A stretch of 64,000 bases of DNA, taken from Peribacillus muralis (lineage in GTDB: Bacteria; Bacillota; Bacilli; Bacillales; DSM-1321). The stretch spans positions 672,001 to 736,000 of the forward strand of contig NZ_CP017080.1 of the NCBI RefSeq assembly GCF_001645685.2, in the 5' to 3' direction. The number at the start of each line of letters is the position of its first letter. Position 1 is the first letter of the stretch. A program made the translations under genes and the position numbers. Below are positions 35,361-44,754 of this stretch, one piece after another. Under the pieces are notes generated by a model. The model saw only the letters and a program-made list of their open reading frames with translations, had not been told where the DNA came from and ran no database searches.

Positions 35361-36071
35361 TCATTTTGCTACATAGCGATTAAGCCTGTCCTCGATGCTT
35401 CCTTGTATGAAAGATAAGATTGTACAAAAAATCCAATATAAGGCGGCCGCTTCCATGTACAGTAGCAGAAATTCATAGTTTTTTGCTGCGATTTCTTGCG
35501 CCTTGCGGAATAATTCCGTAACAAGGATCAGTGATGCAAGCGATGTATCCTTCAAAAGGCTGATGAACGTATTCGAAAGCGGGGGAATGGATACCCGGGC
35601 AGCTTGCGGCAAGATGATTCGCTTTAGGGCTTGGGTATATGTCATTCCGATTGAATAGCCAGCCTCCCATTGCCCTTTGGGTGTTGATAAAATCGCAGCC
35701 CGGATAATTTCCGAAGCGTATGCTCCAACGCTTAGTGAAAATCCGATTATAGCCGAAATAAAAGGGCTGATGGTTACGCCAAGGTTCGGCAATCCATAAA
35801 AGATAATGAATAATTGCACGAGTAATGGTGTCCCCCGGATGATTGACACATATACTCGTGCAATTATTTGAAAGATTTTGATGGAAGATAATCTAGCCAA
35901 TGCTGTAAGCACAGCGAGAAAAAGGCCAATTACAAATGAAATTAGTGTTAGTGGAATCGTTTTTTGAATAGCTCCCTCTATCATAGGATAGAGGGAGGTT
36001 TGGGCGATGGAAACAAGCTGGTTCAAACGCTCAGGGTCATTGAAAATATTACTTAGGAGAAACATCTTCAC
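35361..36071 (-). CDS. tcyB: Cystine ABC transporter permease
   Basis: A 236-residue HisM-type permease with five helices and the EAA loop region '[21 protein letters not shown]'. '[21 protein letters not shown]' is the typical polar amino-acid permease motif. It overlaps the binding-protein gene by 23 bases and ends at the ATPase region, so all three are co-translated. Symbol by analogy with B. subtilis. Confidence 0.75.
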   Translation of the reverse strand: MKMFLLSNIFNDPERLNQLVSIAQTSLYPMIEGAIQKTIPLTLISFVIGLFLAVLTALARLSSIKIFQIIARVYVSIIRGTPLLVQLFIIFYGLPNLGVTISPFISAIIGFSLSVGAYASEIIRAAILSTPKGQWEAGYSIGMTYTQALKRIILPQAARVSIPPLSNTFISLLKDTSLASLILVTELFRKAQEIAAKNYEFLLLYMEAAALYWIFCTILSFIQGSIEDRLNRYVAK

Positions 36072-36873
36072 CGAACCATTTATCTGAGATCTTAGCGTAA
36101 GTACCGTCGTCTTTCATCGCTTTTAATGCTTTGTTTACTTCATCCACTAATTTGCCGCTGTCTTTTCTGAACATTAAACCACTTGCAGCTCCATTTTCTT
36201 CTTCGTCGGCCACTTTAATTGGCGCATCCGGATGCTGCTTTTTATAATCAAGGAAAGACAATTTGTCATTGATCGTGGCATCTACCCGTTTAGAACCAAT
36301 AAGCTGAACACTTTGGGAAAACCCTTCGATGCCGGTAACTTTTGCTCCATGAGATTCAGCCAGGTCATTATAGTTGCTCGTTAAAGATTGTGCCGAAGTT
36401 TTACCTTTTAAATCATGGAATGATTTAATGTCATTATTATCCTTGTGTACAAGCAGAACGGCACCTGATTGAATATAGGCATCCGAGAAATCATATTTCT
36501 TTTGACGGTCATCATTAATGCCCACTTGGTTTGCAATCATATCAAAACGTTTCGCATCCAATCCTGCAAACAGGCCGTCCCATTGTGTTTCCTTGAATTC
36601 AGCTTTCACTCCAAGGCGTTTTGCCACTTCTTCAGCAATTTCAACGTCAAAGCCAGTTAATTTGTCTGAATCATCGTGGAAAGTGAAAGGGGGGTATGTA
36701 CCTTCAGTTCCGACTGTTAATACGCCATCTTTTTTAACTTTATCGTAAAGATTTTCTTGTGAAGAAGATTTATTGTCGGTATTGTTTGCCTCGTTTTTTG
36801 TATTTGAACCACAAGCGCTAAGTACAACCGTGAAAGCTAACAATAGCGATAAAAGTGCAACCATTTTTTTCAT
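36049..36873 (-). CDS. tcyA: L-cystine-binding lipoprotein
   Basis: A 274-residue solute-binding protein with a lipobox (VVLSACGSN, Cys about 21) and an Asn/Lys/Ser linker. The bilobed domain begins '[22 protein letters not shown]' split near the start and continues with '[17 protein letters not shown]', '[19 protein letters not shown]' and '[14 protein letters not shown]'. These fit the cystine binding subfamily (TcyA). It is first in the minus-strand tcyABC operon, ribosome site AGGAGG, with a sigma-A-like promoter about 50 bases upstream. Confidence 0.8.
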   Translation of the reverse strand: MKKMVALLSLLLAFTVVLSACGSNTKNEANNTDNKSSSQENLYDKVKKDGVLTVGTEGTYPPFTFHDDSDKLTGFDVEIAEEVAKRLGVKAEFKETQWDGLFAGLDAKRFDMIANQVGINDDRQKKYDFSDAYIQSGAVLLVHKDNNDIKSFHDLKGKTSAQSLTSNYNDLAESHGAKVTGIEGFSQSVQLIGSKRVDATINDKLSFLDYKKQHPDAPIKVADEEENGAASGLMFRKDSGKLVDEVNKALKAMKDDGTYAKISDKWFGEDVSPK

Positions 36874-36917
36874 TTCGGTAGACCTCCTAGTAATCTGATA
36901 GGGATTGATACTCTGTG

Positions 36918-36946
36918 ATACTATACAAGAAAAGGAAAAAAGTCAA
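36918..36946 (-). promoter_or_regulatory. Promoter of the tcyABC operon
   Basis: In minus-strand sense TTGACT (36946-36941) is followed 15 to 17 bases later by TATAGT/TAGTAT. No riboswitch or T-box is visible before the start. Confidence 0.5.
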
Positions 36947-37169
36947 TGAAAATAACTTATATCATTAGTGTGAATGAATCTTGATGAATTATACGGATTT
37001 TCACACAGAGGAACGAATTCGTTTTATTGCGTGAAAATCCGTTTAGTTTCTATTATGAAGGAGATTTATCTAACGCAGTGCGCCAAATAATCATATTAAC
37101 GCAAAACTATTGCGCGATATATTTACACGGTGGCGGATCTGCTTGTCTGGCCCTTGGTTTTGTCGAAAA

Positions 37170-37292
37170 ATCGATATATCTCCGATTTCGTAGATAAATG
37201 CATCAATTTTGCAGATAAACCGCCAAATTCGTGGATAAAAGCATCAATATGGCAGATAAACCGCCACATTCGTGGATAAAAGCATCTATTCG
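37170..37292. repeat. Tandem 41-bp repeat
   Basis: Two nearly identical units begin at 37211 and 37252 (GCAGATAAACCGCCA.ATTCG, then TGGATAAAAGCATC), with a degenerate third before them. Units differ by a few substitutions. The element lies in the 510-base spacer between the cystine operon and the YjgB-like gene; no gene is seen in the rest of the spacer. Confidence 0.75.
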
Positions 37293-37325
37293 CGGTGAAT
37301 TTTTTTGTTTTTCAATCAATTCAAG

Positions 37326-37352
37326 AAAAAAGGCTGCCGAGATCCGGCAACC
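37326..37352 (-). terminator. Terminator of the YjgB-like gene
   Basis: GGTTGCCGGA/TCGGCAGCC stem in minus-strand sense followed by TTTTTT. Confidence 0.75.
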
Positions 37353-37384
37353 TGCAACTGCTATTCTTTTGTACCTGTCTACGT

Positions 37385-37969
37385 TCATTTATCTTCCAAT
37401 AAGTTGACATGATTGACGGTTTGATCTTCGCCAACTATGAATTGAAGTTCATAATCACCCGTCTTGTAAATATAGTTGATTTCATCCGTACTTGAAATAT
37501 GTCGGATTTGGTCGGCACTGCCGAGTTGTTCACCCAATACTTTAGGAGTGATGCTTCCTAGATTATGATCTCGCTCTACATTTGTCCCAAAGTACCTGAT
37601 TTGGGAAATGATCTTGTCTTCACTATAAGCGAAGGCGAATCCCGGGTGTCCCATTTCAGCATGATAAAAGTCAAAAGTTTCATCGGCATTTCCTGGTTCT
37701 GGAGGAGACCCGAACGTATTGTATACATCTTTCTGGGCATTTTCATTAATTTTTAAGCCTGTGGCAGTATAAGGCATTTCACCTGAAAAGGCCTTATTGT
37801 AGATTTCATATAATGTGGTGATGGCGTGTGTCTTCGCTAAGCTGGAGGAGTCCTCCGCCGTTGATGCGGCTTGAACCGGTTCAGTTGAAAAGGATGCACC
37901 TGCACCTAATAGGGAACCGGTCAGAATTGCGGCACTAAGCATTCTGGTTACTGGTTTTTTAGATAACAT
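37385..37969 (-). CDS. Secreted DUF4309 protein (YjgB-like)
   Basis: A 194-residue exported protein. Signal peptide in residues 1-35 (basic start, AAILTGSLLGAGASF, cut after VQA). The rest fits DUF4309: 'ITTLYEIYNKAFSGEMPYTA', 'GSPPEPGNADETFDFYHAEM', 'RYFGTNVER' and a C-terminal beta strand pair. B. subtilis YjgB is the known example; its function is not established. It starts at ATG 37969 behind GGAGGGAT. Monocistronic. Confidence 0.8.
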   Translation of the reverse strand: MLSKKPVTRMLSAAILTGSLLGAGASFSTEPVQAASTAEDSSSLAKTHAITTLYEIYNKAFSGEMPYTATGLKINENAQKDVYNTFGSPPEPGNADETFDFYHAEMGHPGFAFAYSEDKIISQIRYFGTNVERDHNLGSITPKVLGEQLGSADQIRHISSTDEINYIYKTGDYELQFIVGEDQTVNHVNLLEDK

Positions 37970-38427
37970 TTCTTATCCCTCCTATATCATCCTTTTCCAC
38001 CAATATCTATACATGAAACATTTTATCGGCAATCGATGATTGATTCGGTAAGCTTTTCAATGAAGCTTGAACTATCCCTTCGTCGGGCTATATATTCCCA
38101 AAACGCTGTCCGATGGCAATTAAGCTTGTTCCGAAATGACCTTACGTACCGGGATATGGGAAATGAACGGGCACAGCTTGTCATTATGATTATGTATGGG
38201 AATTTTACGAATCAGCAAGCGTTTACGAATGTACATTCACAGGAAAGATGAAGAGGAACTTCCGTTTAAATCAGCTCCTCTTCATTCACTATCCGGCAGT
38301 GAAGCTCATTGAGGGACCTACTTGACAGTAGAACATGAATCCAAACACCGGACCCCTGGAAAAAGCTGCAACTAATACCAATCACGGATTTTAGTAACTC
38401 CAGCCATTTTTGAGCAGTCATTAATGT

Positions 38428-38838
38428 TTAAATGAGTGATTGAATTAGAATATCATCATGATAATTTAAAATGGGCATAAAGCCGAAGTCTTTAAATTTC
38501 TGCAAGGCTTCGGGATTTTTTTTGTTTACAAAACCGGACACAACAAGGATGCCTTGCTTTCGAGCATAAGCGACCAATTCTGGTAAAAGGGATTGCATGA
38601 TGCCCTTTCCTCGATACTTCTGTTCGAGGACGATATAATTTATATGTGCCACTTTATATAGATAAAGGTTATAACAAAGAAAGCCGACGGTTTTTCCTTT
38701 TTGATTACAAATTACAAGTACATTATGTGATTTTTCCAAAATCTGATTTACTGTATCAGGAGAAACATGAAAATTCCTTACCGTAATATCTGTTAGTTTC
38801 TTCTTATCTTTTTTCGGTATCCAGCTTCGAAAATGCAT
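38428..38838 (-). CDS. GNAT-family N-acetyltransferase
   Basis: 136 residues from ATG 38838, preceded by AAGGAGAAG (an upstream in-frame ATG at 38877 lacks a ribosome site). It shows the GNAT acetyl-CoA site: 'INYIVLEQKYRGKGIMQSLL' (the Q/RxxGxG/A block), 'VAYARKQGILVVSGFV' and 'NPEALQKFKDFGFMPI'. The substrate is unknown. Monocistronic. Confidence 0.85.
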   Translation of the reverse strand: MHFRSWIPKKDKKKLTDITVRNFHVSPDTVNQILEKSHNVLVICNQKGKTVGFLCYNLYLYKVAHINYIVLEQKYRGKGIMQSLLPELVAYARKQGILVVSGFVNKKNPEALQKFKDFGFMPILNYHDDILIQSLI

Positions 38839-38933
38839 CTTAACTTCTCCTTCATTAATAGTACATGTCCTTAACATGAGACCCCTTTGGAATTTACCAA
38901 AGGGAGTCCATGTTAATCTCCAAAAGCTACAGC

Positions 38934-39104
38934 TTAACCCTTTCTGAACTTCTTGATTGACTTAGGTTTCTTAATTGAAGTATTTGTATTATTGTTGAAT
39001 AAATTATTCAAGATTTTTATCAAAGCATCCCTGCTGCTATTTTCAGGACTGGTATTACCACCAGTTTCAGAACCATTAAGTCTTCTTAGTTTCTTGTTTG
39101 ACAA
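38934..39104 (-). CDS. Small basic hypothetical protein
   Basis: 56 residues from TTG 39104, eight bases after AGGA (ATG 39113 is in frame but inside that site). Lys/Arg-rich ends (SNKKLRRLNG and KKPKSIKKFRKG) flank an Asn-rich middle. There is no membrane helix. It might be a small nucleic-acid-binding or spore protein. Not recognised. Confidence 0.4.
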   Translation of the reverse strand: MSNKKLRRLNGSETGGNTSPENSSRDALIKILNNLFNNNTNTSIKKPKSIKKFRKG

Positions 39105-39199
39105 TGCAATCATCCTTTTGTTTTATAATTTTCCACATTACTAAATTATGTGTAATCTTTCCTTTTGCTTGGACAAGTTCATTAAATATATTTGAAGGG

Positions 39200-39266
39200 T
39201 TGGATAGGGGGTTTTAACTACCATATAATGTAATGATGTGATATAATTATGTGAATTAGTTCACAA
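39200..39266 (+). promoter_or_regulatory. Promoter with Rex-like operator
   Basis: TTGGAT (39200) and TATAAT (39224), 18 bases apart, are followed by the palindrome TGTGAA-TTAG-TTCACA (39250-39265) with flanking AA. It matches the Rex consensus TTGTGAA-n4-TTCACAA except for one base. It would place a redox repressor just downstream of the -10, before the epimerase gene. Confidence 0.55.
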
Positions 39267-39318
39267 TGATTAATGACACAAGAACATGTAACTTTATAGA
39301 AGAAAGCGGGTTGTGTAG

Positions 39319-40224
39319 ATGCTGAAGAAAGTGGTTTTAGCAGGCGGAACTGGTTTTGTCGGGCAATACTTTGAACAACATTTCAGGAATCTTGGATATG
39401 AGGTAGTGATCATTTCCCGGCAAACCCCACATATTGGCTGGGATGACAGAAAGGGAATAGAGGAAGCCATCGATAATTCGGATATGCTGATCAACCTTGC
39501 AGGAAAAACGGTCAATTGCCGATATAATGAGGAGAACAAAAAAGAAATTTTAGAGTCCCGTACAGATACGACCATAGTGCTCGGACATGCAATTGAACAA
39601 TGCCAAAATCCGCCTTCCTTATGGATAAACTCCAGTACGGCGACGATATACAGGCATGCTGAGGATAAACCGATGACAGAAGAGGATGGTGAAATCGGTT
39701 CAGGATTCTCCGTTGAAGTAGCACAGGCATGGGAGCGTTCACTCTTTACTTTCCAATTACCCCAAACGAGACAAATTGCTTTGCGGATAGCCATTGTTTT
39801 GGGAGATGGCGGCGTGATGACTCCTTATAGGAACCTGGTCAAATTCGGCCTGGGTGGCCACCAAGGATCTGGGTTCCAAAAATTCAGTTGGATACATTTG
39901 GAAGATTTATTCAATATTGTCCTTTTCCTAAGAAAGAATGAAGGGCTTGAGGGAGTGTTCAATTGTTCCGCGCCTAACCCAGTCACCAATCGTGAGCTGA
40001 TGGCACAGCTGAGAAAGGCCATGAATAAAAAGATGGGACTGCCGTGCCCCGTACCGATACTTACGATGGGTGCCTTCTTCATGAGGACCGAAACTGAATT
40101 GATCTTAAAAAGCCGCTGGGTCTTGCCTGAAAGGTTGGAAAAGGAAGGGTATGCATTTAAATTCAATCATCTGGATCAAGCATTGAAACAGATCATGAAA
40201 AGATCAATGATAGTAAACGAATAG
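39319..40224 (+). CDS. TIGR01777-family NAD-dependent epimerase/dehydratase (YfhF-like)
   Basis: A 301-residue extended SDR: 'VVLAGGTGFVGQYFEQHF' is the NAD-binding Gly motif, 'LINLAGKTVNCRYNEENKK' and 'SSTATIYRH' are typical of the TIGR01777 (SDR39U1) group, and the C-terminal part has 'VPILTMGAFFMRTETELIL' and 'GYAFKFNHLDQALKQI'. The reaction is not known for this family. Start ATG 39319. A Rex-like palindrome upstream suggests redox control. Confidence 0.85.
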   Translation: MLKKVVLAGGTGFVGQYFEQHFRNLGYEVVIISRQTPHIGWDDRKGIEEAIDNSDMLINLAGKTVNCRYNEENKKEILESRTDTTIVLGHAIEQCQNPPSLWINSSTATIYRHAEDKPMTEEDGEIGSGFSVEVAQAWERSLFTFQLPQTRQIALRIAIVLGDGGVMTPYRNLVKFGLGGHQGSGFQKFSWIHLEDLFNIVLFLRKNEGLEGVFNCSAPNPVTNRELMAQLRKAMNKKMGLPCPVPILTMGAFFMRTETELILKSRWVLPERLEKEGYAFKFNHLDQALKQIMKRSMIVNE

Positions 40225-40461
40225 AGCGGGAATGTCACAATGATAGAAAACATCGGTAAGGAATATGGCTGCAACAGAAAAAGTCGGAAAGCCATTAGAC
40301 CTTGCCCGAAAATTGAGTGAAAAAAAGCACCTTGCTTACCTATTGAATAGGCTGTTGCATGATGCTTATATAATTTGTTTGAAAATTGTCTGAATAGGGT
40401 TATAATTAAAGGTGTTGGAGATCCTAGCCAACTAGACACCCTTAGAGAATTGCCTTGTCCG

Positions 40462-41808
40462 CTACTTTCTAAGGGTGGATATTAAATTCTGGCTCATACT
40501 TGGTTGAATATCGGGTATGGAATGATGGTGTGTAATAGATGGATTTGATTTTCCATTCAGAAGGGCATTTATCACAACTAGCGTTATTGTACCCATCACT
40601 ACTCCATTTCCACATATTAATTGGACTGTTTCCGGGAATTTATCGAATGCCTCCGGGACTCCCTTCACTGCTAGACCGACCCCAATTCCAAGTGCAATCG
40701 TCAATTGATTGGAAGGCTTGCTTAAATCAGCCTTGGCTACCATCCCCAAAGATGCAGATAGAAGCATTCCAAACATTGGTATCATAGCCCCACCCAGAAC
40801 GGGTAAAGGGATCATCGTCGTAAGGCCGGCGACCTTAGGCACAAAAGCCAGAACGATTAGGATACAGCCTGCCGTGACTACTACAGAGCGCTGAGTTACC
40901 TTTGTCAGCAGGACCAAGCCTACATTTTGCGAGAAGGTAGAATGGTTAAAAGAGTTAAAGATACCACTTATGAAGCTTCCTATTCCTTCTGCACGGAGCC
41001 CCTTTTCCACATCTTTTTCAGTTATTTCCTTCCCGCATACTTCCCCAAGTGTCAAAAAGACGCCTATGCTTTCAACAGCAATGATTAAAGATATGATTGT
41101 CATGGTGATAATCGATGAAAAGTCGAAGGTAGGTACCCCAAAATAGAATGGTGTCACCATTGTAAACCAGCTGGCCTCTATAAAAGCAGAGGTATCGACC
41201 ATACCTAAAAAACCAGCCAATATAGTACCAAGGATCATGGCGAACAGAACTGAAACCGCTTTCACGAAACCTTTAGTAAGTGTATTCAATAATAGGAAAC
41301 TCAGTAGTGTAAAACAAGCCAGCATTAAATTCATAGGGTCTCCAAAGGTAGGGGAACCGACGCCTCCCGCTGCATTTTTCATGGCAACTGGCATTAGCGA
41401 CACGCCTATAATTAATATGACGGACCCTGCAACAATGGGTGGGAAAAAGGGTATTAATTTACCGATCACTCCAGATAAAAAAGCAACAATTATTCCAGAA
41501 ACCATAACTGCGCCTAAAACCCCTGTTATACCATGGACGGATCCTATAGCTATTACTGGCTCAACCACGATAAAAGAAACAGCCATTAAAGCCGGTAACC
41601 TTATACCAAACCCTTTACCGCCAATAACTTGAAGCAAGGTGACTATCCCGCAGGCCAGTAAATCAAACGAGATCAGGTATATAATCTGTTCTTGTGTCAA
41701 GCCGATTGCAGGACCGACAATTAGTGGAACAGCTACCGCTCCTCCATACATTACACAAACATGCTGCAAACCTAACAATAGCGTGCTGATTTTGCTTAAT
41801 TTTTCCAT
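40462..41808 (-). CDS. pucK: Uric acid permease (NCS2 family)
   Basis: A 448-residue nucleobase:cation symporter-2 with 12-14 helices. Family motifs seen are 'LGLQHVCVMYGGAVAVPL' at the start, 'AVESIGVFLTLGE' (substrate-site helix), 'FNSFNHSTFSQNVGLVLLT' (QNxG motif) and 'GGAMIPMFGMLL'. Its place beside PucR-type regulators and urate-degrading genes supports uric acid as substrate; B. subtilis has two such permeases, PucJ and PucK, and the choice between them here is a guess. Ribosome site AAGGGGG. Confidence 0.8.
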   Translation of the reverse strand: MEKLSKISTLLLGLQHVCVMYGGAVAVPLIVGPAIGLTQEQIIYLISFDLLACGIVTLLQVIGGKGFGIRLPALMAVSFIVVEPVIAIGSVHGITGVLGAVMVSGIIVAFLSGVIGKLIPFFPPIVAGSVILIIGVSLMPVAMKNAAGGVGSPTFGDPMNLMLACFTLLSFLLLNTLTKGFVKAVSVLFAMILGTILAGFLGMVDTSAFIEASWFTMVTPFYFGVPTFDFSSIITMTIISLIIAVESIGVFLTLGEVCGKEITEKDVEKGLRAEGIGSFISGIFNSFNHSTFSQNVGLVLLTKVTQRSVVVTAGCILIVLAFVPKVAGLTTMIPLPVLGGAMIPMFGMLLSASLGMVAKADLSKPSNQLTIALGIGVGLAVKGVPEAFDKFPETVQLICGNGVVMGTITLVVINALLNGKSNPSITHHHSIPDIQPSMSQNLISTLRK

Positions 41809-42053
41809 GTTTGCCCCCTTATAATTAGTAAGCCCTTGTTAATTATGTTAATTTAATGAAATCCCCTCCTTGCCATTTTGTAAGTACTCTCTTGTGATCG
41901 GGTTTTTGTTGCTTATTAAGAAACACCATTTACAAAATTGGTGTATTTTTATATTATCACCACAATATTGCTAAATCAAGACTATTTTTTGGAAAAAAAT
42001 GAATATTCTATCAACGTTATCGGTTTATAATTAGAAAGAATAGGGGGGGCAAT

Positions 42054-43238
42054 ATGTATCTAACGGTCGAAAAAGCTTTGAAGCTTCCTGCCCTAAACCA
42101 AGTGGAAGTTATTGGAGGGGAGCAGGGTTTAGCTCGAGTAATTAATTCAGTAAGTATAATGGACCATCCGGATATATCATGGATTAAACGAGGGGAACTC
42201 CTACTGACAACTGGTTATGTATTTAAGGATGATTCCGATGCGCAAATCAATCTTGTTAGGGAATTGTCGAAAAGAGGAAGTGCTGGATTGGCTATTAAGA
42301 TTAAGAGGTTTCTTTCTACGATTCCTCCTGAAATGGTAGAGGAGGCGAACAAGTACAAACTCCCATTACTCGAGATTCCTTATGAAATGCCCTTATCCGA
42401 CTTATTATTCAGCTTTACTCATGAACTTGTTAATAGAGAGAAAGTGAAAAACAATGGAAAAGGAAGTTTTGAAATTTTCAATTCTCTTTTGAGTGGGGAA
42501 AGTAGCAGTTCATCTTTCCCCCCCGAATTACAGGAAATCGGCTTTAATCATCGGCCATACATTCTGCTCTTAATAAATATTGAAACGAAAGAAGAAGGGG
42601 ATTCATTAATTCCAATTGGTAGAATTCTGGAGAATTTAAACCAAACTGAAAAAGTGGATTTTAAGTATTGGCATATCGATTTCAATGGTCACTTGATTAT
42701 CCTGCAAGGAAAAGGAATGGTGACCGATGAGCACCTACTTTTGCAGGCCGAAAGAATTGCCACCCTTTTAGAAGGTCTTATAATCGAAGGTAACCCCAGC
42801 ATTTCTCTAACGATGGGATTAAGCAAGGTGAAAAAAGAAATCCACAATATGAAAGAGGGGTTTAGTGAAGCTAAAATGGCCATTCAACTGGGCCCTAAGG
42901 TTAAATCGACTAATATCAATGATTACGCAAGCATTGAAGTTGAAGATTTAATTAATCAAATCCCAAAGGATGTACTGGCTCAATACGTGCTATCCATGAT
43001 TGAACCCATTATTTTGTATGATAAGGAAAATGAGGGGGAGTTGTTAAAAACTTTAGAAACCTATCTATTTTCAAGAGGGAGAATAGAAGATGCGGCAAGG
43101 GCCTTGTTTATTCATCGAAATACCGTCAAGTTCCGTTTGTCGAGGATAGAGGACTTACTAGGAGTTGATTTAAAATCGAGCGATCTTGCATTTAAATTGC
43201 AGCTTAGTATAAAAGCTGCGAAGTTATTGGATGACTAG
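42054..43238 (+). CDS. pucR: PucR-family transcriptional regulator 1
   Basis: 394 residues: N-terminal purine-catabolism-like domain ('SIMDHPDISWIKRGELLLTT', about 10-125), a GGDEF-like middle domain (about 165-290) and a C-terminal HTH_30 domain with 'GRIEDAARALFIHRNTVKFR' and 'RIEDLLGVDLKSSDLAFKLQ'. PucR in B. subtilis activates the urate pathway in response to ureidoglycolate/allantoin. It is divergent from the permease. Ribosome site AGGGGGGG, ATG 42054. Confidence 0.88.
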   Translation: MYLTVEKALKLPALNQVEVIGGEQGLARVINSVSIMDHPDISWIKRGELLLTTGYVFKDDSDAQINLVRELSKRGSAGLAIKIKRFLSTIPPEMVEEANKYKLPLLEIPYEMPLSDLLFSFTHELVNREKVKNNGKGSFEIFNSLLSGESSSSSFPPELQEIGFNHRPYILLLINIETKEEGDSLIPIGRILENLNQTEKVDFKYWHIDFNGHLIILQGKGMVTDEHLLLQAERIATLLEGLIIEGNPSISLTMGLSKVKKEIHNMKEGFSEAKMAIQLGPKVKSTNINDYASIEVEDLINQIPKDVLAQYVLSMIEPIILYDKENEGELLKTLETYLFSRGRIEDAARALFIHRNTVKFRLSRIEDLLGVDLKSSDLAFKLQLSIKAAKLLDD

Positions 43239-43291
43239 GTAAAGGAAGCAGGATTTTAAGCAATCTTGAATCAAGTGCTGCTGAACAAGGA

Positions 43292-43327
43292 AAACTGCCA
43301 GGAGATCGGATAACTCTGGCAGTTTTT
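43292..43327. terminator. Bidirectional terminator
   Basis: AAACTGCCAG/CTGGCAGTTT stem between two convergent PucR-type genes. Confidence 0.85.
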
Positions 43328-43347
43328 CATGTGGAATGGAATATTTC

Positions 43348-44538
43348 CTATTGATTATCCAATAGACGTTTGGCATATAAGGCAAGTTTTAAAGTAAATA
43401 AATCATCATTGCTTAAGTCCGATCCTAATCGTTTTTTTATGCTTTTTATTCGAAAATGGATCGTGTTTCGATGTACCCCCATTTTTCTGGCCGTTTCAGC
43501 AGGTCGAAGATTGCATTGCATATATGTCTCCAAAGTTTTGATTAAATCAGACTCGGTTTCATCGTCATGATCCTTTAGCGGTGCTAAATTATCTGTGACA
43601 ATATCAATAAGTACATTTTTTGGGGCGTACTGCAAAATTTTAAATGTTGCTAAATCTTTGTAGCAGTAAATTTCCTTTCCTGAGTTCAATCGTTTTCCCA
43701 GTTCAATAGATTGTAGAGCCTCCTGTAAGCTATTGGCCAGGTTATTTATCCCTTTATGATAGTTACCGATTCCCAGCGTAAGTTCCAGTGGCAGGTGTTT
43801 AGATAAAGTGGAGATGATTTGTTGGCTTAAATGGATGACTTGTGAATAAAAGCTGGTACTCCCTAGTGGGAGGGTATCCAGATAAATGATGACTAGACTG
43901 AGCTTCATATTCCTAATCAGCTTATCGATTTTATATTGCCCGGTCAAAGTTTCAATTGTCTTGATCAACTGTTTATAAGCAATGGTATCATTCCTATGAT
44001 TCCATTGCAGCGTTAAAGGTAGAACTGTACATATGAATCCCCCAGTGATTTGATGGAAGCTGGAATTGTCCTCCGTCATTCCTAAAATCCCGTAACTTGA
44101 ATTTTCGGTACCAACTCCGTCCATATCTTCAATACTATAACTCAACTCTTTATGTTCATTCTGTCTCGTTACAATTTCACGAAGTAGGGGAGACATGATT
44201 TCTGATAGCGAAAACTCAGGGGGAATTTTGAGAATAGGCAAATTGGCCATATTGGCAATATTAATGGCGGTTTGTGGAATTTCTTCCAGTTTAATGAACA
44301 ATCCTGAACAATTCATTTTTGCTAATTCGATCACGAATTGGTCTAATTGTTGCGGATTATCTTGAAATAAGTATCCGGTCGTTAGAATCAATTCATTTGG
44401 CTTCAACCAGGAGAGCACATCAGGAGCATCAAAGCTGTTGATGGATTGTATTTCTCTATTAAGGCCCAAAATGCCAGCTACAACTTGGCATTGTTTTATC
44501 TGTGGTAATGCTAATGCATCAGTCAACGTTAAATGCAT
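43348..44538 (-). CDS. PucR-family transcriptional regulator 2
   Basis: A 396-residue paralogue of the regulator at 42054 with the same three-domain order: 'SFDAPDVLSWLKPNELILTT', a middle GGDEF-like region with 'LTLGIGNYHKGINNLANSL', and a C-terminal HTH with 'RPAETARKMGVHRNTIHFRI'. It is divergent from the OHCU decarboxylase-uricase operon, so it is the likelier local regulator of that operon. Ribosome site AAGGAGAC. Confidence 0.88.
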   Translation of the reverse strand: MHLTLTDALALPQIKQCQVVAGILGLNREIQSINSFDAPDVLSWLKPNELILTTGYLFQDNPQQLDQFVIELAKMNCSGLFIKLEEIPQTAINIANMANLPILKIPPEFSLSEIMSPLLREIVTRQNEHKELSYSIEDMDGVGTENSSYGILGMTEDNSSFHQITGGFICTVLPLTLQWNHRNDTIAYKQLIKTIETLTGQYKIDKLIRNMKLSLVIIYLDTLPLGSTSFYSQVIHLSQQIISTLSKHLPLELTLGIGNYHKGINNLANSLQEALQSIELGKRLNSGKEIYCYKDLATFKILQYAPKNVLIDIVTDNLAPLKDHDDETESDLIKTLETYMQCNLRPAETARKMGVHRNTIHFRIKSIKKRLGSDLSNDDLFTLKLALYAKRLLDNQ

Positions 44539-44754
44539 GATAAGTCTCCTTCGCTGTGCCTTTTTTCTCTAATTTAACTAATTTTTTGAACATTGGCAAC
44601 TGACGCTGGAAATATGGATAGTGCGGTAAGCACAAACGGTTTGGAATAATATTAGCTTTTTCAGCTAATGACCTATAAATAAGTGCATGTATATAATTCT
44701 ATTAAGTTAAGAATGTTTGGAATTATCAAAATAAAAAGAGAGAGAGGGCCTATA

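Noticed and set aside
37203..37388. 61-codon minus-strand frame over the tandem repeat
   Set aside because: Its second half is made of repeat DNA and the downstream terminator lies inside it.
38036..38251. 71-codon plus-strand frame after the YjgB-like gene
   Set aside because: No ribosome site, no recognisable pattern, and an unusual composition for this genome; coding not supported.
40438..40476. ACCCTTAGA/TCTAAGGGT inverted repeat at the end of the urate permease gene as a terminator
   Set aside because: The stem overlaps the stop codon and has a 21-base loop and no U-run on the minus strand; called neither terminator nor operator.
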